Shown here piece by piece: positions 44,301 to 55,800 of a stretch of 64,000 nt of DNA. The position numbers and the translations under genes are program-made. Each line of letters opens with the position of its first letter. Within the stretch, counting starts at the first letter, position 1. The notes under the pieces are model-generated. The model was not told where the DNA came from, did no database searches, and worked only from the letters and a program-made list of their open reading frames with translations. This DNA is from Yamagishiella unicocca. Its lineage: Eukaryota > Chlorophyta > Chlorophyceae > Chlamydomonadales > Volvocaceae. The DNA lies in assembly GCA_003116995.1 (NCBI GenBank), contig BDSL01000040.1:772701-836700 (forward strand). Direction: 5' to 3'.

Positions 44301-46898
44301 CAGCACCCTACTCTGTATCGCTGCGCCAGTTCGGCATGACCGGTATCGTCCTTTCTTTCCTGGGACTCTGCAACGTGGGAGTCATTCCTTCCCCCCCAAC
44401 GTTGGAGAGCAAATGGCTGTCCGCCGCGCCGGCAACGCGCCGTAGCCCAAAAGAACCAGCGGCTCCGACCGCGGCCTGGTCCTGTCTTGCTACACTGATG
44501 TTTGCGGCGCGTCTAGTCCTCTCGGTGTGTTGGTTTACCGTTAGCCGCAGGTGTTGGTTTACCGTTAGCCGCGGGTGTTGGTTTACCGCTACGCCGCGGG
44601 TGTTGGTTTACCGTTAGCCGCGGGTGTGTGTGTGTTCGACTCACTGCGCCGGGTCGTCTGTGTCGCCACCGCAGGCGGCGGCTCCAAGTCCACTCCCAAG
44701 GCCTCCGCCTCCAAGGCCCCCCCGCCCCCGCCGCTGCCCAAGGCGCCGGCGGCGGTGCCGGTGGCGGTGGCGGCGCCACACGTGCTGCTGCCCGGAGGGG
44801 CATCCACCTTCCACGCAAGTAAGCGGCGCGGGGAGGTGGCATCGGGCGCCCGGGCCCGCATTGCCTGTTGCCGCATCCCGTTCCGGCTTGACCCCGCATT
44901 ACCATCGGTGCCTCTCTTTGTCGTCGGTGCCTTTCTTTTTCTTCATGCGAACGGACCAAGCAAACCAAGGCGCCCAGGTGCCTGGAGGTGCATGCCTCCT
45001 GCGGGACAGGTAGTCATGCCGTGTCTCACCTCCACGGCGCGCTTCCGCTGCCGCCACGTGCCGCCGCTATGACCCGCACACCACCACCCCCGCTTTCGTC
45101 GCCGTCGTCTTAACTTCAAACCCACACATCTTTACTTACAACCCCTGCCCCCCCCCACCTTGCCGGTATCCTTCCCTCGCGTCCCTCACGTCAGCGGGTG
45201 TGAGCCTTACGTCAGCGCCGTACAATGACGGGTTCCTCCGAGCCAGCATCGCGAAGAACCGGCCCGAGGTAAGAGCCTGCACCCCCTCCAAGATCCGCCT
45301 CCTGACTTGCTCTCATTAGCAGCACGTGCTCTCCAAGCAGCACCCAGCGGCATCGTGCACCCCTATCCGACACCCAGCCCCCCGCTGCTCGCTTCCCTGC
45401 TCCCCCCCCCACGCCCATGCCCCGCACTCCTCGCCTCCACCTGACGGCCCCCTTATGTCCCCTGCCCAACACCTGCCAACCCCTCCGGTATCCCCGCCTG
45501 CCTGTCGGCCCACGGGTGTCCTCTCAACGCCGTCTGCACCCTTACCTCCACCCGCTCTCCCCTCCCCGCCTCTTGATGCCCCCCCCCTCAGGACCTGTTC
45601 ACTATGCTGTCCGCCATGGACGACCGGGAGACCTCCGTGGTGCGGGAGCTAGTGACCATGCTGGACGACCCGGGGGACATCGGTGAGGGTGCCGGGGGCA
45701 GGAAGGAAGGAGTGGGGGTGGAATACCGGGCACCGGCACAGCAATGCTGGGGGGATTAAGGAGAATCCGGGAATCCACGAATCCGACAAACCAAGGCGGT
45801 GATGATGGCGGTCCAGAAGAGACGGGAGGCGAACGCTGGGGGGGAGCGGCCCACACGAAGTCCCGGGGGAGCTGGGCTCCTTATGGCTCCACCAGCCTAC
45901 CGGCACCTAGCAGGCGACCAGCCAAGCGGGGACCAGCCAAGCGGGGACCAGCCAAGCGGGGACCAGCCAAGCGGGGACCAGCCAAGCGGGGACCAGCCAA
46001 GCGGGGACCAGCCAAGCGGGGACCAGCCAAGCGGGGACCAGCCAAGCGGGGACCAGCCAAGCGGGGACCAGCCAAGCGGGGACCAGCCAAGCGGGGACCA
46101 GCCAAGCGGGGACCAGCCAAGCGGGGACCAGCCAAGCGGGGACCAGCCAAGCGGGGACCAGCCAAGCGGGGCCCCACCGGCCTCCTGGCACCTAGCCGGG
46201 GACCGGCCCAGCAGGGCCGGCCGACCAGGGCCCCTCCGGACTGCCCCCGGGGCGGCGGCGCCACTGCCTCCGCACGACGCTTGCTTGCCCGGCTACTGCC
46301 GGCTCACCGCCATCAGTCCATAATTGTGGATGAGGATGTGCAACGTCCTGCAGCACGGTGCTAGCTTGGTGCAGCTTGAGTAAGGGCGTCGGGGGTGCAC
46401 CCGCGGCTCCTTGCCTGGTCCGCCGCCTTGGCCAGCGTCACCACGGTTTACCACCGCCCAGCCGCACTGATGGCCGCTCTTCTTTGCTCTCTCATCTTGC
46501 CCTGCCCTCTCCCGCGCCGATTCCCACTCTTCTTCGCCCTGCCCTGCCGTGCCCTCTCCCGCACTGTTTCCCACCCTTCTTCGCCCTGCCCTGCCGTGGC
46601 CTCTCCCGCACTATTTCCCACGCTTCTTCGCCCTGCCCTGCCGTGCCCTCTCCCGCACTGTTTCCCACTCTTCTTCGCCCTGCCCTGCCGTGGCCTCTCC
46701 CGCACTATTTCCCACCCTTCTTCGCCCTGCCCTGCCGTGCCCTCTCCCGCACTATTTCCCACGCTTCTTCGCCCTGCCCTGTTCCGCCCTGCCCTGCCCT
46801 CAGCGGACATCAACCGGCTGATGGACGAGTCGCAGCAGCTGGGGCAGCGGGAACAGCAGCTCAGAGCAGAACTGCGGGAGCTGGGGGTCACGGGTTGA
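41395..46898 (+). CDS. EML: EMSY-like protein with ENT domain and Tudor/Agenet-like domain
   Basis: Ten exons in phase: 41395-41520, 41604-41666, 41790-41836, 42636-42689, 43245-43375, 44003-44284, 44675-44818, 45195-45268, 45592-45682 and 46804-46898 (368 aa). Residues ~10-79 fit an ENT domain (IAAQLGRNAYHALCVAFAAQ, then LMEEAREMLGVTEDEDAAIR and EEIEQDPVIAALR). Residues ~155-217 fit the Royal-family domain of plant EMSY-like proteins (SLIGRKLQRLFPD, WVTGTITAFNATNGKHLIQY, WDKVEDFAPQNFRW). The C-terminus has a short acidic segment (LFTMLSAMDDRETSVVRELV) and a coiled coil (LGQREQQLRAELREL). Plant EML proteins are nuclear chromatin readers in immunity and development; a chromatin role is inferred here. 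Several introns are filled with tandem repeats. Confidence 0.88.
42705..42820 (+). repeat. GC-rich short tandem repeat in EML intron 4
   Basis: The phrase GCGGGACAGCGGGGT recurs several times with small variations. It is intronic and non-coding. Confidence 0.7.
43086..43175 (+). repeat. 15-bp tandem repeat in EML intron 4
   Basis: AGCCCAGTCTTGAAG recurs about six times with one interruption (AGCTTAGCCTG). Confidence 0.85.
43383..43480 (+). repeat. Short tandem repeat in EML intron 5
   Basis: GCGGTTGGGCGCG recurs about eight times in a row right after the exon 5 donor. Confidence 0.85.
44525..44627 (+). repeat. ~24-bp tandem repeat in EML intron 6
   Basis: GTGTTGGTTTACCG followed by TTAGCCGC(A/G)G recurs four times. 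Confidence 0.85.
45915..46171 (+). repeat. 15-bp tandem repeat (about 17 copies) in EML intron 9
   Basis: GACCAGCCAAGCGGG repeats almost perfectly about 17 times. Because 15 is divisible by three, all frames stay open (for example repeated PAKRG), which produces spurious ORFs. The flanking exons 9 and 10 join in phase across it. Confidence 0.95.
46515..46800 (+). repeat. 47-bp tandem repeat (six copies) in EML intron 9
   Basis: TTCGCCCTGCCCTG recurs at 46533, 46580, 46627, 46674, 46721 and 46768, exactly 47 bases apart. Copies alternate mainly between CCGTGCCCTC and CCGTGGCCTC types, so a 94-bp dimer seems to be the duplicating unit. The array abuts the last acceptor and supplies its pyrimidine tract. 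Confidence 0.92.
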
Positions 46899-47025
46899 GG
46901 GCGGGGGGGAGGGGCTAAGGTTGGGGGGGGGAGGGGCTGAGGTTGAGGGCGGCGGGGAGGGGCTGAGGTTGCGGGAGGGGTAAGCTGGCGGCGCAGAAAG
47001 GTTCCGACGCGTCAAGTCGGGTGTG

Positions 47026-47030
47026 TGTAA
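47026..47030 (+). terminator. Putative TGTAA poly(A) signal of EML
   Basis: TGTAA about 130 bases after the stop, within the usual distance for green algae. Confidence 0.55.
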
Positions 47031-47866
47031 AACACGCGGGGTCCTGGCCCCCCCAGGGTATTACCGTAATAGGCTTATGGATGTGACCTCACTCCGTGTC
47101 AGGAATTACGGACACGGACGTCAGTCTCGGTCGGAAACCCAATGCGGTCGGACACCCGATGCGTCATAGTGCCTGGTGCCCTTGTGGGGTGTTCGGACAC
47201 GTGCCTGCGCGCTGCGTACGGGGCTGGTTTCGGAGCGCGACGCCCGGCTGCCGTACAGGGATGGCATGCTGCTGGTGGCCTCGCGGGGGCGTTCTGCGGT
47301 CCGATCAGGAGTTCAGGACCGCCGTGTGTGATGGTGGGCCAGGGCGTCACGAGCTCTCAATAAGCAGAGGAGCTGGAGGTGGCGAGCAGGGCGCCCCTGA
47401 CTTGGCGCGAAATCCTTGTAGACCCAGGTACACCTCGTCGCGTTGTTGGTGCCCGCGCGAAGCGCTTGGACATTTTGACAGCTGCAGACCCGAGGGAGCT
47501 CAGTCGGACAGAGTCGTTATTTTCAATATGTTCATTTTTCAATTCTCAATCCACATCACTCGTCAATTCGGGCGCCATTGCATCGCATGACTGAGCGCAA
47601 CAAGCCGTGAAAGGTGATCCTCACTGCCCACTCGTCGTTGCCACAGCAATCTTCGTCCTGAGATGGCGTGCGTGAGGCATTGGCTGGGAATACGCTATCC
47701 ATCGACGAGCAAACGGGTGGCGATATTGGGGTTGGGAAACGCAGTTTTACATTTATGGCCCATGCATATATACGCATGGCTCGAGGCCTTGCAGAGGCTT
47801 TCCATACCCTCCGCGTGTAAAGGCACGCCACCAAGGAGCTCGAGACGCAAGGATCACCGGTTGCAC
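47031..47866. other. Intergenic
   Basis: No exon is supported. A minus-strand TGTAA at about 47746-47750 could serve the tentative gene to the right. Confidence 0.35.
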
Positions 47867-48253
47867 TCAATAGTTCGACTTCTCAGCAGAGCCATTGAGT
47901 GGAACCAGTGATCCATGGGTCGGCTTCGGCTGGCGGCCGTCGCGAGTCCAGGAGGGCAGGCAAATACATCCACCAGCAAAATCACGCGATGCTGCAGCGC
48001 AGCACAAAACTTCCATAGCGCACGCAAACGGCGCTTCCAAACGGCAATATCGATATCAGGCACCAGCCAGCTGCTTCAGGGTCTGGGCATTTCTCCTGGC
48101 CCAGTCCAATGCTTTGTCAAGGGCACACACATCTTCAAGGCGAAAAAATATCCCAGCGAAAAATATGTAGCAGCAACATCCTTCCAAGAGTGCCACACCA
48201 GATTTCTGGTAGAGAAATCGTTTCCTAGTCAAATTGACAACGAGGCCAAGCAT
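47867..48253 (-). CDS. Tentative small two-exon gene, unknown product
   Basis: A TATA box (tatatata at about 48305-48313, minus sense TATATATAAAAAGG) lies about 55 bases upstream of an ATG at 48253. Exon 1 (48253-48064) reads MLGLVVNLTRKRFLYQKSGV, ALLEGCCCYIFFAGIFFRLE and LDKALDWARRNAQTLKQLAG, ending at G|gtgcct. A phase-matching exon 2 (47991-47867) gives a Cys/Pro-rich tail. The product would be 104 aa with one hydrophobic stretch. Codon bias is weak and no homology is recognised, so this may be a decayed element. Confidence 0.25.
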
Positions 48254-48896
48254 GAAATGAAGGCGCCAGTACTCGGCGCTCGCAATTCCACCACATAGCC
48301 CTTTTTATATATAGCCCGTCGTCATAGCAGTGCCCAACCGCCCAACCGCTCGCAGCGAAACATATCGATAATCGTCCTGCCCACTCCTATCACACATCAG
48401 TACCGTAAAGAGCTCACAAAAGCGTGCGCTGCTGCCCGGACCACACATGTAACGTACGTCAAGGCAAGCACAGAAAGCGGGGAAATGAGTTTACGTGTGT
48501 AGCTCGTGCGTCTAAGCCTTCGCTGAGGCTCTGCTAGCTTGCCTGTCCGCGTTGCCATACGAACGCAGAAAACAAGGCAGTCTGTGACTTTAACGCTCTC
48601 CTGTTTGCTGCCTCCCCACAAAACTGTCCCGCCTCGTTGCGGCGAGGAGCCCCCGATGCGGTACAGCACGCAATCAGTAAGTGCCATCCCTGTCCATAAA
48701 CCTAGGAAACGAGAAAACCCAAATCAGCAAGTCCTCGTGCGCGGTATTGGAGCCACCCTGCGATCCTCATTACACGCTTCCCTCACACCGTAATCCTTTA
48801 CCTTTACATCCCTTGGGAGTGCATAGTAACTGGCTTACCACGTCCATATCAGGGCTCGCCTACCCTGCGTTCCCACGAAGCCCAGACGCGGGGTCG
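48254..48896. other. Intergenic
   Basis: Contains the TATA box at about 48305 and a minus-strand TGTAA (48804-48808). No coding region is supported. Confidence 0.4.
48804..48808 (-). terminator. Putative TGTAA poly(A) signal for the 206-aa ORF
   Basis: Minus-strand TGTAA about 90 bases past the TGA of the single-exon ORF, at the expected distance. Confidence 0.45.
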
Positions 48897-49517
48897 TCAG
48901 AAGGGGAGGCCTTGGAGCGTCATTCCCCCCGTCGACTCCCTCGCTGCTGCCTCATCCAACGCGACGGTCTTGCATGCCGCGCATGTACGTTGCAGCGGCG
49001 CGTCCAGCACCATGCAGCTGACTGAGTGGGCCCGGCCAGAGGAGGTTAACGTTATGATGAGCCCACAGCCCTCCACGATTAAGGGCGCGTCGTTGCTGCG
49101 GACGACCGTCGTGCTGGTCACCGTGACGCCGTCGCCCCAGGAGCGGCGCCACTCCGGGTAAGTGCACCGCCGGCCACCGCCTGCTGGGTCCGAAGGCGAG
49201 GTTGTAAACGATACGGTCAGAGACCCGGTGTGAGCTCGCCCGCGAGAGTATAGGGAGAGGTAGAGCTTTTCGGCGAGCTTGAACTGATGGCAGCAAGCCT
49301 GGCTAGCACCACCGTAGGAAGTACCGTTGTGGAGCGAGGACATAAAAGTAACACGTAGGTCAGACTGTTGCTGCCTTGGTGGCGGCTGACCGCCCACCGC
49401 CGCTCGGCTGCGTGCAATTGGGGCATCCAAGCGCCTCCGCTTGACAAGAACGGGCTCGGACGGAGTGCTTAGACACTCGAAGCTCCACTCCTCTCCAACC
49501 TGTGCGAACTGGCTCAT
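48897..49517 (-). CDS. Single-exon ORF, hypothetical 206-aa protein
   Basis: An uninterrupted frame from ATG (MSQFAQVGEEWSFECLSTPS) to TGA. The N-terminal third is basic and Ser/Arg-rich (VKRRRLDAPIARSRAA). The rest is Ser/Thr-rich and probably beta-strand-forming (TGSLTVSFTTSPSDP, GDGVTVTSTTVVRSNDAPLI, GCGLIITLTSSGRAHSVSCM) with scattered cysteines. A TGTAA follows at a normal distance. I do not recognise the family. An overlapping frame starting at about 49593 (MNHIQQVTEACKHFRICPK) also looks coding and could be an upstream exon, but I found no acceptor in the right phase. Confidence 0.42.
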   Translation of the reverse strand: MSQFAQVGEEWSFECLSTPSEPVLVKRRRLDAPIARSRAAVGGQPPPRQQQSDLRVTFMSSLHNGTSYGGASQACCHQFKLAEKLYLSLYSRGRAHTGSLTVSFTTSPSDPAGGGRRCTYPEWRRSWGDGVTVTSTTVVRSNDAPLIVEGCGLIITLTSSGRAHSVSCMVLDAPLQRTCAACKTVALDEAAARESTGGMTLQGLPF

Positions 49518-50494
49518 TCGAGTTGTATTCGTAGTGTTTCGGGCAAATCCTGAAGTGCTTGCAGGCTTCCGTCACCTGCTGTATGTGATTCACAATCAGA
49601 ATGCTTCGAATTTACTTACTTTCATTATTCTGCCTATTCATGTTCCAGTTTTATGGCCAGGGCATGCATGGCTCTTGCCAGAGTCCGGTTATTGACTCAG
49701 CGTCTCAGCCAACGCATCCGTAGTGGTTTTAGCGATGATCTTTAGGGTGTTTATTGATCGCAACAGATGTCAAAGATAGGTACAAATACTGGGTAAGCTT
49801 GAGTGGCAGACAGGCCTCGCCCCGAGTAGCGCAGTTGTATGTTTCTTACCTCGGGAAAGGCCCGACCACGAGGCGTACCTCCTGAATCCACCAACCCGCT
49901 ACACATGACACAAGTTCTGTCCTGGACAAGGTTCGCCAAACCTCTGCGAAATGGCACCTGTCCTTGAAGAAATGAGCTGTGTGTTTTGGCTGTTTGCTAC
50001 AAGTCGCGTTCCTCGGCCCCAAACATCCAACAAACATGAGCCAACAGACGTCAAGCTAGGTCCGCGCCAGCAATCATGCAACGCCAAACAGCACCATGCC
50101 TCCTGTCAGTTCCTACCCGCAACACCCACGCGGACTAACGGCCAGCAGTGCCGCACGGACCCAGACCGAGTAACGCAAAGTTCAGTAACTGCTTGTAAGC
50201 GGCGCAACAGGCGCAACGGTTTCGATGCAATGACGGGTATCCGGTCTGTGTGGCTGCCCAAACAATCCCCTGGTTACCCCGAGCCTCCTCCTGCTCCTGC
50301 CAGTTGCGCTGTCCTGAAATGCAACACCAGCCGGACAACGTCCCTACTATCCAAGGCCCATCGACACCACCTTGCTCCTAAAATATCTCGTCTTCTGCAA
50401 TTTTTGCGTCCTGCCAAGTCCCAAGGACCGGACCCACGACACAACGTACGGGCCAGCCCGAACCACCCGTCTCGCCTCCCCCAAGCCCACACCG
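49518..50494. other. Intergenic
   Basis: No supported exon, apart from the possible alternative start of the neighbouring ORF near 49593. It should hold the GET2 3' UTR. Confidence 0.4.
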
Positions 50495-52652
50495 CTACCG
50501 CCCCCCTGCCCTGCCAGCCACCTGGTTCCACGCATCCAGCACCAAGTACGTCACAAGGAAAACCGCCACGTCACCAAACAGCCCCGAAACCAGTGCCCCC
50601 GCAGACGACACGCCGTCCATCAGAGGCCGCAGCCCCGGCACCAGTGTCAGCCAGTCGAAGCGGGGCGGGGGCTGCTGCGCCGCCGCGGGCCCCGCCGCTG
50701 CAGCGTCGTCGTCCGCGCCGTCACCTCCTCCCGCCAGGTCCTGTCCCGATGCCGACTGGGGCACCAACGAAGCGACCCCGCACGCGTGAGGGATGGGATG
50801 AGAGAGGGGTTACAAGTAAAAAACCGGCAACTCGACTGGGGTAATGTAGTTGGTGCATAGGGGGAGGGGGCACAGGTATGCGACGTGAGCAAAGCAGAAG
50901 CGAACAGAGGAGAGAAGACACCGATGATTTTCATGGTGGAAGAGGCTGCAAAGGAGACGACGCCGATACCTCGCAAAAGCCGGACAAGCCGGCCGCCGCG
51001 CGGCGACGCTTTGGCTTCCGGCTACGGGCCAGGGGGGCTAAGTGCGGTCGGCCGAAGGTGTGCGGGATTGCACGAGAGCGCAGCACAGCAGGACGTCGAG
51101 GTGGTGGTCGAGGGAGGGAGGTTGAGGATGAGCAATGGAAGCAATGGCGGCATCAGGGGGGAGGGTTTCAGGACCCGGCTGCCGCCGCCCTCGCCTGTCC
51201 CGGGGGCTCGAGTCGCACCTTCTTGAGCCTTGTCCGTGCTGGCAGGGATACGCCCGCCATCCTAGCAGCCCCTATCATCGCCACCTGCCGGCAGGGAGCA
51301 AAGCAGCAAGCAAGCCCTTTCAGCATGCCATCCAGCCAGCCAGCCAGCCAGCCCCCCCATCCATCCAGTCCATCCAGGCTTTCAGGCAGACAGTTAGCCA
51401 GGCAGGCAGGCCGCCGGAGTAGAGCCTGCGGCTTTGCGTCCGCTGCGCCCCGCCGTGCGCCCCCCGCCCCTGGCCTGTCCGCGTACCTGCGTCAGCAGCA
51501 GCACCACCACGGGCGGCAGCCTCAGGTGGCCCACCTCCACCACACCGTGGTACAGCAGCACCGCCAGGGTCAGCGCCGCGACACACCGCAGGCGCCTCGT
51601 GGCCTCCACGGCAGCGGTCAGCTGCGGGCCCAGCAGGAGCCCCGCAAGGGCAGCGATGGCGGCGGAGAAGGGCAGCAGCAGCGCCGCGATGGCCCTGGCG
51701 GCGGAGCTGCCCGCGCGACGAGCCATGCCGTCGCCGCCGCGGCCACGGCCACCATCCCCAGCGCCGCCTCCTCCTCCTGCTCCTGCCAGCGTTGGGACCG
51801 GGCCGGGTGGGGCTGAGCCAGGCCGGTACAAGAGGCGCTATTGGGCTTTAAGAGCGTAGCTCTTGGACACCGTCTAATCCTAAAGCCTTCTGGACTGAAC
51901 TGCGAAGTTTGCAAAATGCACAGGCAGTGGGTGTTGACGGCAGGTGTGAAAAGGCCCACCCCATGTGCTTGTGGACTGCTTCCGGACGCCGCAGCGAGCA
52001 GCCTCCGCCCCTCATGCCCATGTGCCGTACCGTGTGCCGTACCATGGCGTGAGTTCCGCTCCATGTAAGCCGAACCCGACGGGAGCGCTTGTCCCATTGT
52101 ACGGCCGGGCGAGCTGCCGCCGGCGCCGCCGCCCAGGTTCGGCTGCTGGCGCTGCATCAGGAACTGACCCGCTGCTGCGGGGCCGGCCAGCTGGTTCAGC
52201 AGCATGTGGAGGGCCTGCTCGGCGTCACGCTGCGCTGCTGCGATAGCGGCGTCGCTCTGCTCAACGGTTCGGCCGCTGCCGTCCGGCGCTTGCATCTGTT
52301 GCACCAGGTGCTGCAACATCGCGTCGGCCGCAGACGGCGTTGCGCCAGGCGCTGCGCTGCCGCCTGCGGCGGGAGCTTCGCGCTGTGCGTTGGATTCTGT
52401 GGACGCATCGTCAGCTGGTCTTTCGACGGCGGCAACTGGGAGGGCATCGACAGCCTCTGATGCCGCCGTAGGGGGCACACCTGGCGTCTCTGAGGCAATT
52501 GAATCCGATGCTATGGTTTCAGGAGCTTCTGCGGCTATAGCTGTTCCCACTGTGATGCGGTTCAGGCGTTCCGTGCCTCTTGCTAAGATCTTCTGCCGAC
52601 GCGCTTCGGCAGCTGCCGCCCGCTTGGCGGCAGCATCATCCGTGCTCGACAT
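50495..52652 (-). CDS. GET2: GET2/CAMLG-like ER receptor subunit for tail-anchored proteins
   Basis: Four exons in phase: 52652-52043, 51812-51487, 51284-51219 and 50755-50495 (420 aa). The cytosolic N-terminus carries the signature of the GET2/CAML group, a basic helix EARRQKILARGTERLNRI at residues 16-33, which in yeast and animals binds the GET3 ATPase. A long low-complexity acidic/Ala linker follows. Then come hydrophobic spans (IAALLLPFSAAIAALAGLLL, VAALTLAVLLYHGVVEV with LPPVVVLLLTQ, and FGDVAVFLVTYLVLDAW near the C-terminus), preceded by DWLTLVPGLRPLMDG. The three-span layout matches GET2. With GET1 it should insert tail-anchored proteins into the ER membrane. It is divergent with the TMEM161-like gene. 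Confidence 0.86.
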
Positions 52653-52871
52653 GTTTATGGATATCCGACTGCTATTGATCTGTAGTTCAGCTGGCTTTTC
52701 GGGCAGACAACATGACCGACCATTGATACCGGTATTCTAACGCCCATGTCCTCCTGAACGCCCATGACCCCCAGGTCATGGACTCAACACAAGCGCGTAT
52801 TAATAGCTGCTACACACAGAGCATAAAACATCAAACCTAGCCGCGAAGTTGACGTTGGTGCCCCTTGAAAA
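52653..52871. promoter_or_regulatory. Short divergent promoter, GET2 / TMEM161-like
   Basis: Only 219 bases lie between opposing start codons, so the two genes must share promoter DNA or have overlapping 5' UTRs. No clear TATA box is seen. Confidence 0.5.
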
Positions 52872-55800
52872 ATGGGCCTCTTCGTTTACTTCGCGGTCCC
52901 CCTGATCTGCACGCTTTTGTTTCGACATTTCGTCAGGTATGCAGCTTGAACTCCTTCTTACGCTTTCCTGCCTTGGCGCAAACATTAACTCGGCGCCTCT
53001 GGCGGCTTGCATGTTTGTTTGGCTTTTGTCACAAGGCTTGCCTGCATGTCCTCCCGTGTCGCAGGCAGCCCACAGGTGCCTTGTTCTTGGAGGGCTTGTA
53101 TGCATACTTGCCGCAAGCGTCTGCCATCCCGACGCCGCCCCTTGGGCCGAGGACTACGAAACGTGACCGGAAGCTCTTACAGAAGCGCCAGCTGCAGCTC
53201 AAGGGAGCTCAGAGCTCCCTGGTGATGCAGCAGCTCAGCCCCAGCGCGTTGCACCACCTGAGCTCGGAGCCAACGACGTTTGGGAGCAACTTCGAAACCC
53301 TGGTAAGGAACTGTTGGACTGTACGGTCAAACCAACCTGGGCTCGTGGGACGTCGTCACAGCAGCTGGCGCATGTAACCTTCCCAGCTGTCTCTGCCGGA
53401 TAGCCGGCCATGGCGGCCTCAGGAATGATTAACCGCACGTCGGGCTGCGGTCAGGCGGTCAATGATAGCTGTTATTTTCCCCTAAGTACTTGCCATTCGG
53501 GTTTCTCTGACGCCTCCCCGCGAGGCCCATGCGCCCCCCCCCGCCAACTGTAACCTCGCGCCAACTCCCCAAACCAACAAACTCCCCATCCACTGACCCC
53601 CCCTGCTCTCCCCTTCACCCGGTCCCCAACTCAGGGCATCCTGCTGCTCGTGCTGTTCGTGGGCGTTGCCGTACACTTCACCCTGGGCCCCCTGCTCGGC
53701 CTGTGGCAGGTGCGCTGGGGAAATAGGGGATGTGCGTCGTTCGCTGACTGTCGGCATGCCCAAACCCTAACCCAGGCATATGTTATAATGCCACTGTAAC
53801 CCCCCGACCCCCAAACTCCACCCCCCAGGACGTGCTGCTCTACACTCTGGGCCCTATGGTGGTCCTGTGGGCCATTGGTCAGCTGGTGCTGCTGGAGTGC
53901 AGCGGCTCGTTCACCAGGCTGCTGGGCGACCGCTTCCGGCTGCTAGCGCTGGCCACGGTGGCGGCGACGGCGGCGTTCGTGTTGCTGCTGGCGGCGCCGC
54001 CGGGCTGGGTCCGCTGGGACGTGCAGGTGGCGGCCAAGGACCTGGATGAGGTGCGGGGGTTGTGGGGGGTCCGGGTGGGGGGCGGGGGAGGGGGTTTGCG
54101 GCAGGTGCGGGTCGGGGGGTGGTGCTTGGGGGATGGCATGAGATAGGTGCGGACCCGTCGGGAGGGACAAGGGGGGTGTACGAGGGAGGTTGGGGTGGGG
54201 ATAGGATGTCTAGGAAGATGCCGAGCCAGTAGTAGGGGAGCGTTTGATGCCAGGGCGTAGGTAGTGACTGTTCTTGGTGGTGGTACGGCGAAAGGTACGA
54301 CAGCCGGACGTCTCAGTCTTCGGACAGAACACCCTCGGCATGCGCTCGGTTCCAGTCCTTGGACCTCTCCTCTACCCCGCCCCACACCCTCCTCTCTTGC
54401 CCCCGGCCCCCGCCCCCCCCCGCCTTGTCGGCCGTGGATTCGTGGATTCCCTGCCCGCTTAACCGGTTCTTCTCTGTAACCCTAAACCCCGCCGCCCCCC
54501 AAAACCCAGTTGTTCAACGGCGGCATCTCCCGCCTCATGGCTGCTCGGATGCGCCACTACAAGCCGCCGGAGCCGCTGGTCAGCCATCCGACCGCGGTGG
54601 CGGCGGGGGTGGCGGTGGTGGCGGGGCTACTAGGTGGGTGGCGGGATGAGCAGGTGGGTGGCGGGACTACTATGCGGGCTCCGCCAAGAGGAGGACCGGA
54701 ACGCCCCCAGCCGACGTTCCCCAGCTTTCTTTGGACGGCTCCGCACGGAGGGCTCGAGTCGGTGGCCCCTGTGACGAGCTCTTGCCCTCACCATAGCCGC
54801 TACCGCACACTGCAGCTCCTAGCGCGTGCGGGGAATGGCTGCGTACCCTCTCGTAATGCTCCTTATCCTTACCGGAAATCATGTAAAGAAAACAAACACA
54901 GCTTCCTCGTATGAAGTGCTCCGGCATGCGCCCACAACTGTGTGTCCGAAGACAATGCGCCAGATGTTACACCTTTGTCGTGCAACCGGTCTTCACGCCA
55001 ACCCCCGCCTGCCCATGCCGCCCCCATCACGCCCCACCCGCCTGTCCTATCCATGTCGTGCAACCGGTCTTTACGCCCCCCCACCCAACCCCACCCCACC
55101 CTCGCCGCCTCAGCCGCTGCGATGCTGGGTCCTGCGGCCCGGGTGGCCAAGCTCTACAGCTACATCAGCCCCGTGCCCACCTGGGCGTCCAAGTACCTCG
55201 ACCCCCACCCCCTAGCGATCGGGGCCGTACGGCTCTCGCTGGCGCTGCCGCTGGTCGTCGTACTGTACGGCATCATCCCGATGTCGGGCTTCTGGAGCCC
55301 GCCTCCCGCGCTCGCCGCCGTCCTGGGCCCGGTGTTGGTCGCGGCGGCGGCGGCGGCGCAGCTGCTTGCCGTACGGCCGCTGGCGGCTGCGCACCTGGGT
55401 GGCGGCCTGCTGGAGTGGCATCTGTTGCGCCACGAGGTGGTGCCGGGGGCCGGCGGCACGGCGGTGTCGGCGGCGGTGCAGGGCGGTAGGGAGGTAGTGC
55501 TGCGGAAGCGGCTCACGCTGGTCTACGCGACGGTGTGCCAGGTGGGTCGGTGGGGATGGGGGGTTCGGTGGGGATGGGGGGGGTCGGTGGGCAAAGTGGG
55601 TCGGTGGGTCGGTAGGGATGGGGGAATCGGTGGGCAACATGGGTCGGTGGGTCAGTGCTGACTCAAGGCCGCGCCACAGGGCTCGCTCTTGGTCCATGCC
55701 TGGTCCAGTGCAGCTTGGGGCACATGGCACCTCGCAACTGACCACCGACCACCGACTCAATCCGCTTACACACACGGCTTAGGACGGCCCTCGTCCCGTT

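Noticed and set aside
45744..46364. Long + ORF with repeated PAKRG
   Set aside because: Produced by a 15-bp tandem repeat inside an EML intron; the flanking exons join in phase without it.
46358..46918. ORFs of up to 186 codons rich in Ala/Leu/Pro/Ser
   Set aside because: Translation of the 47-bp intronic minisatellite plus the final EML exon in other frames.
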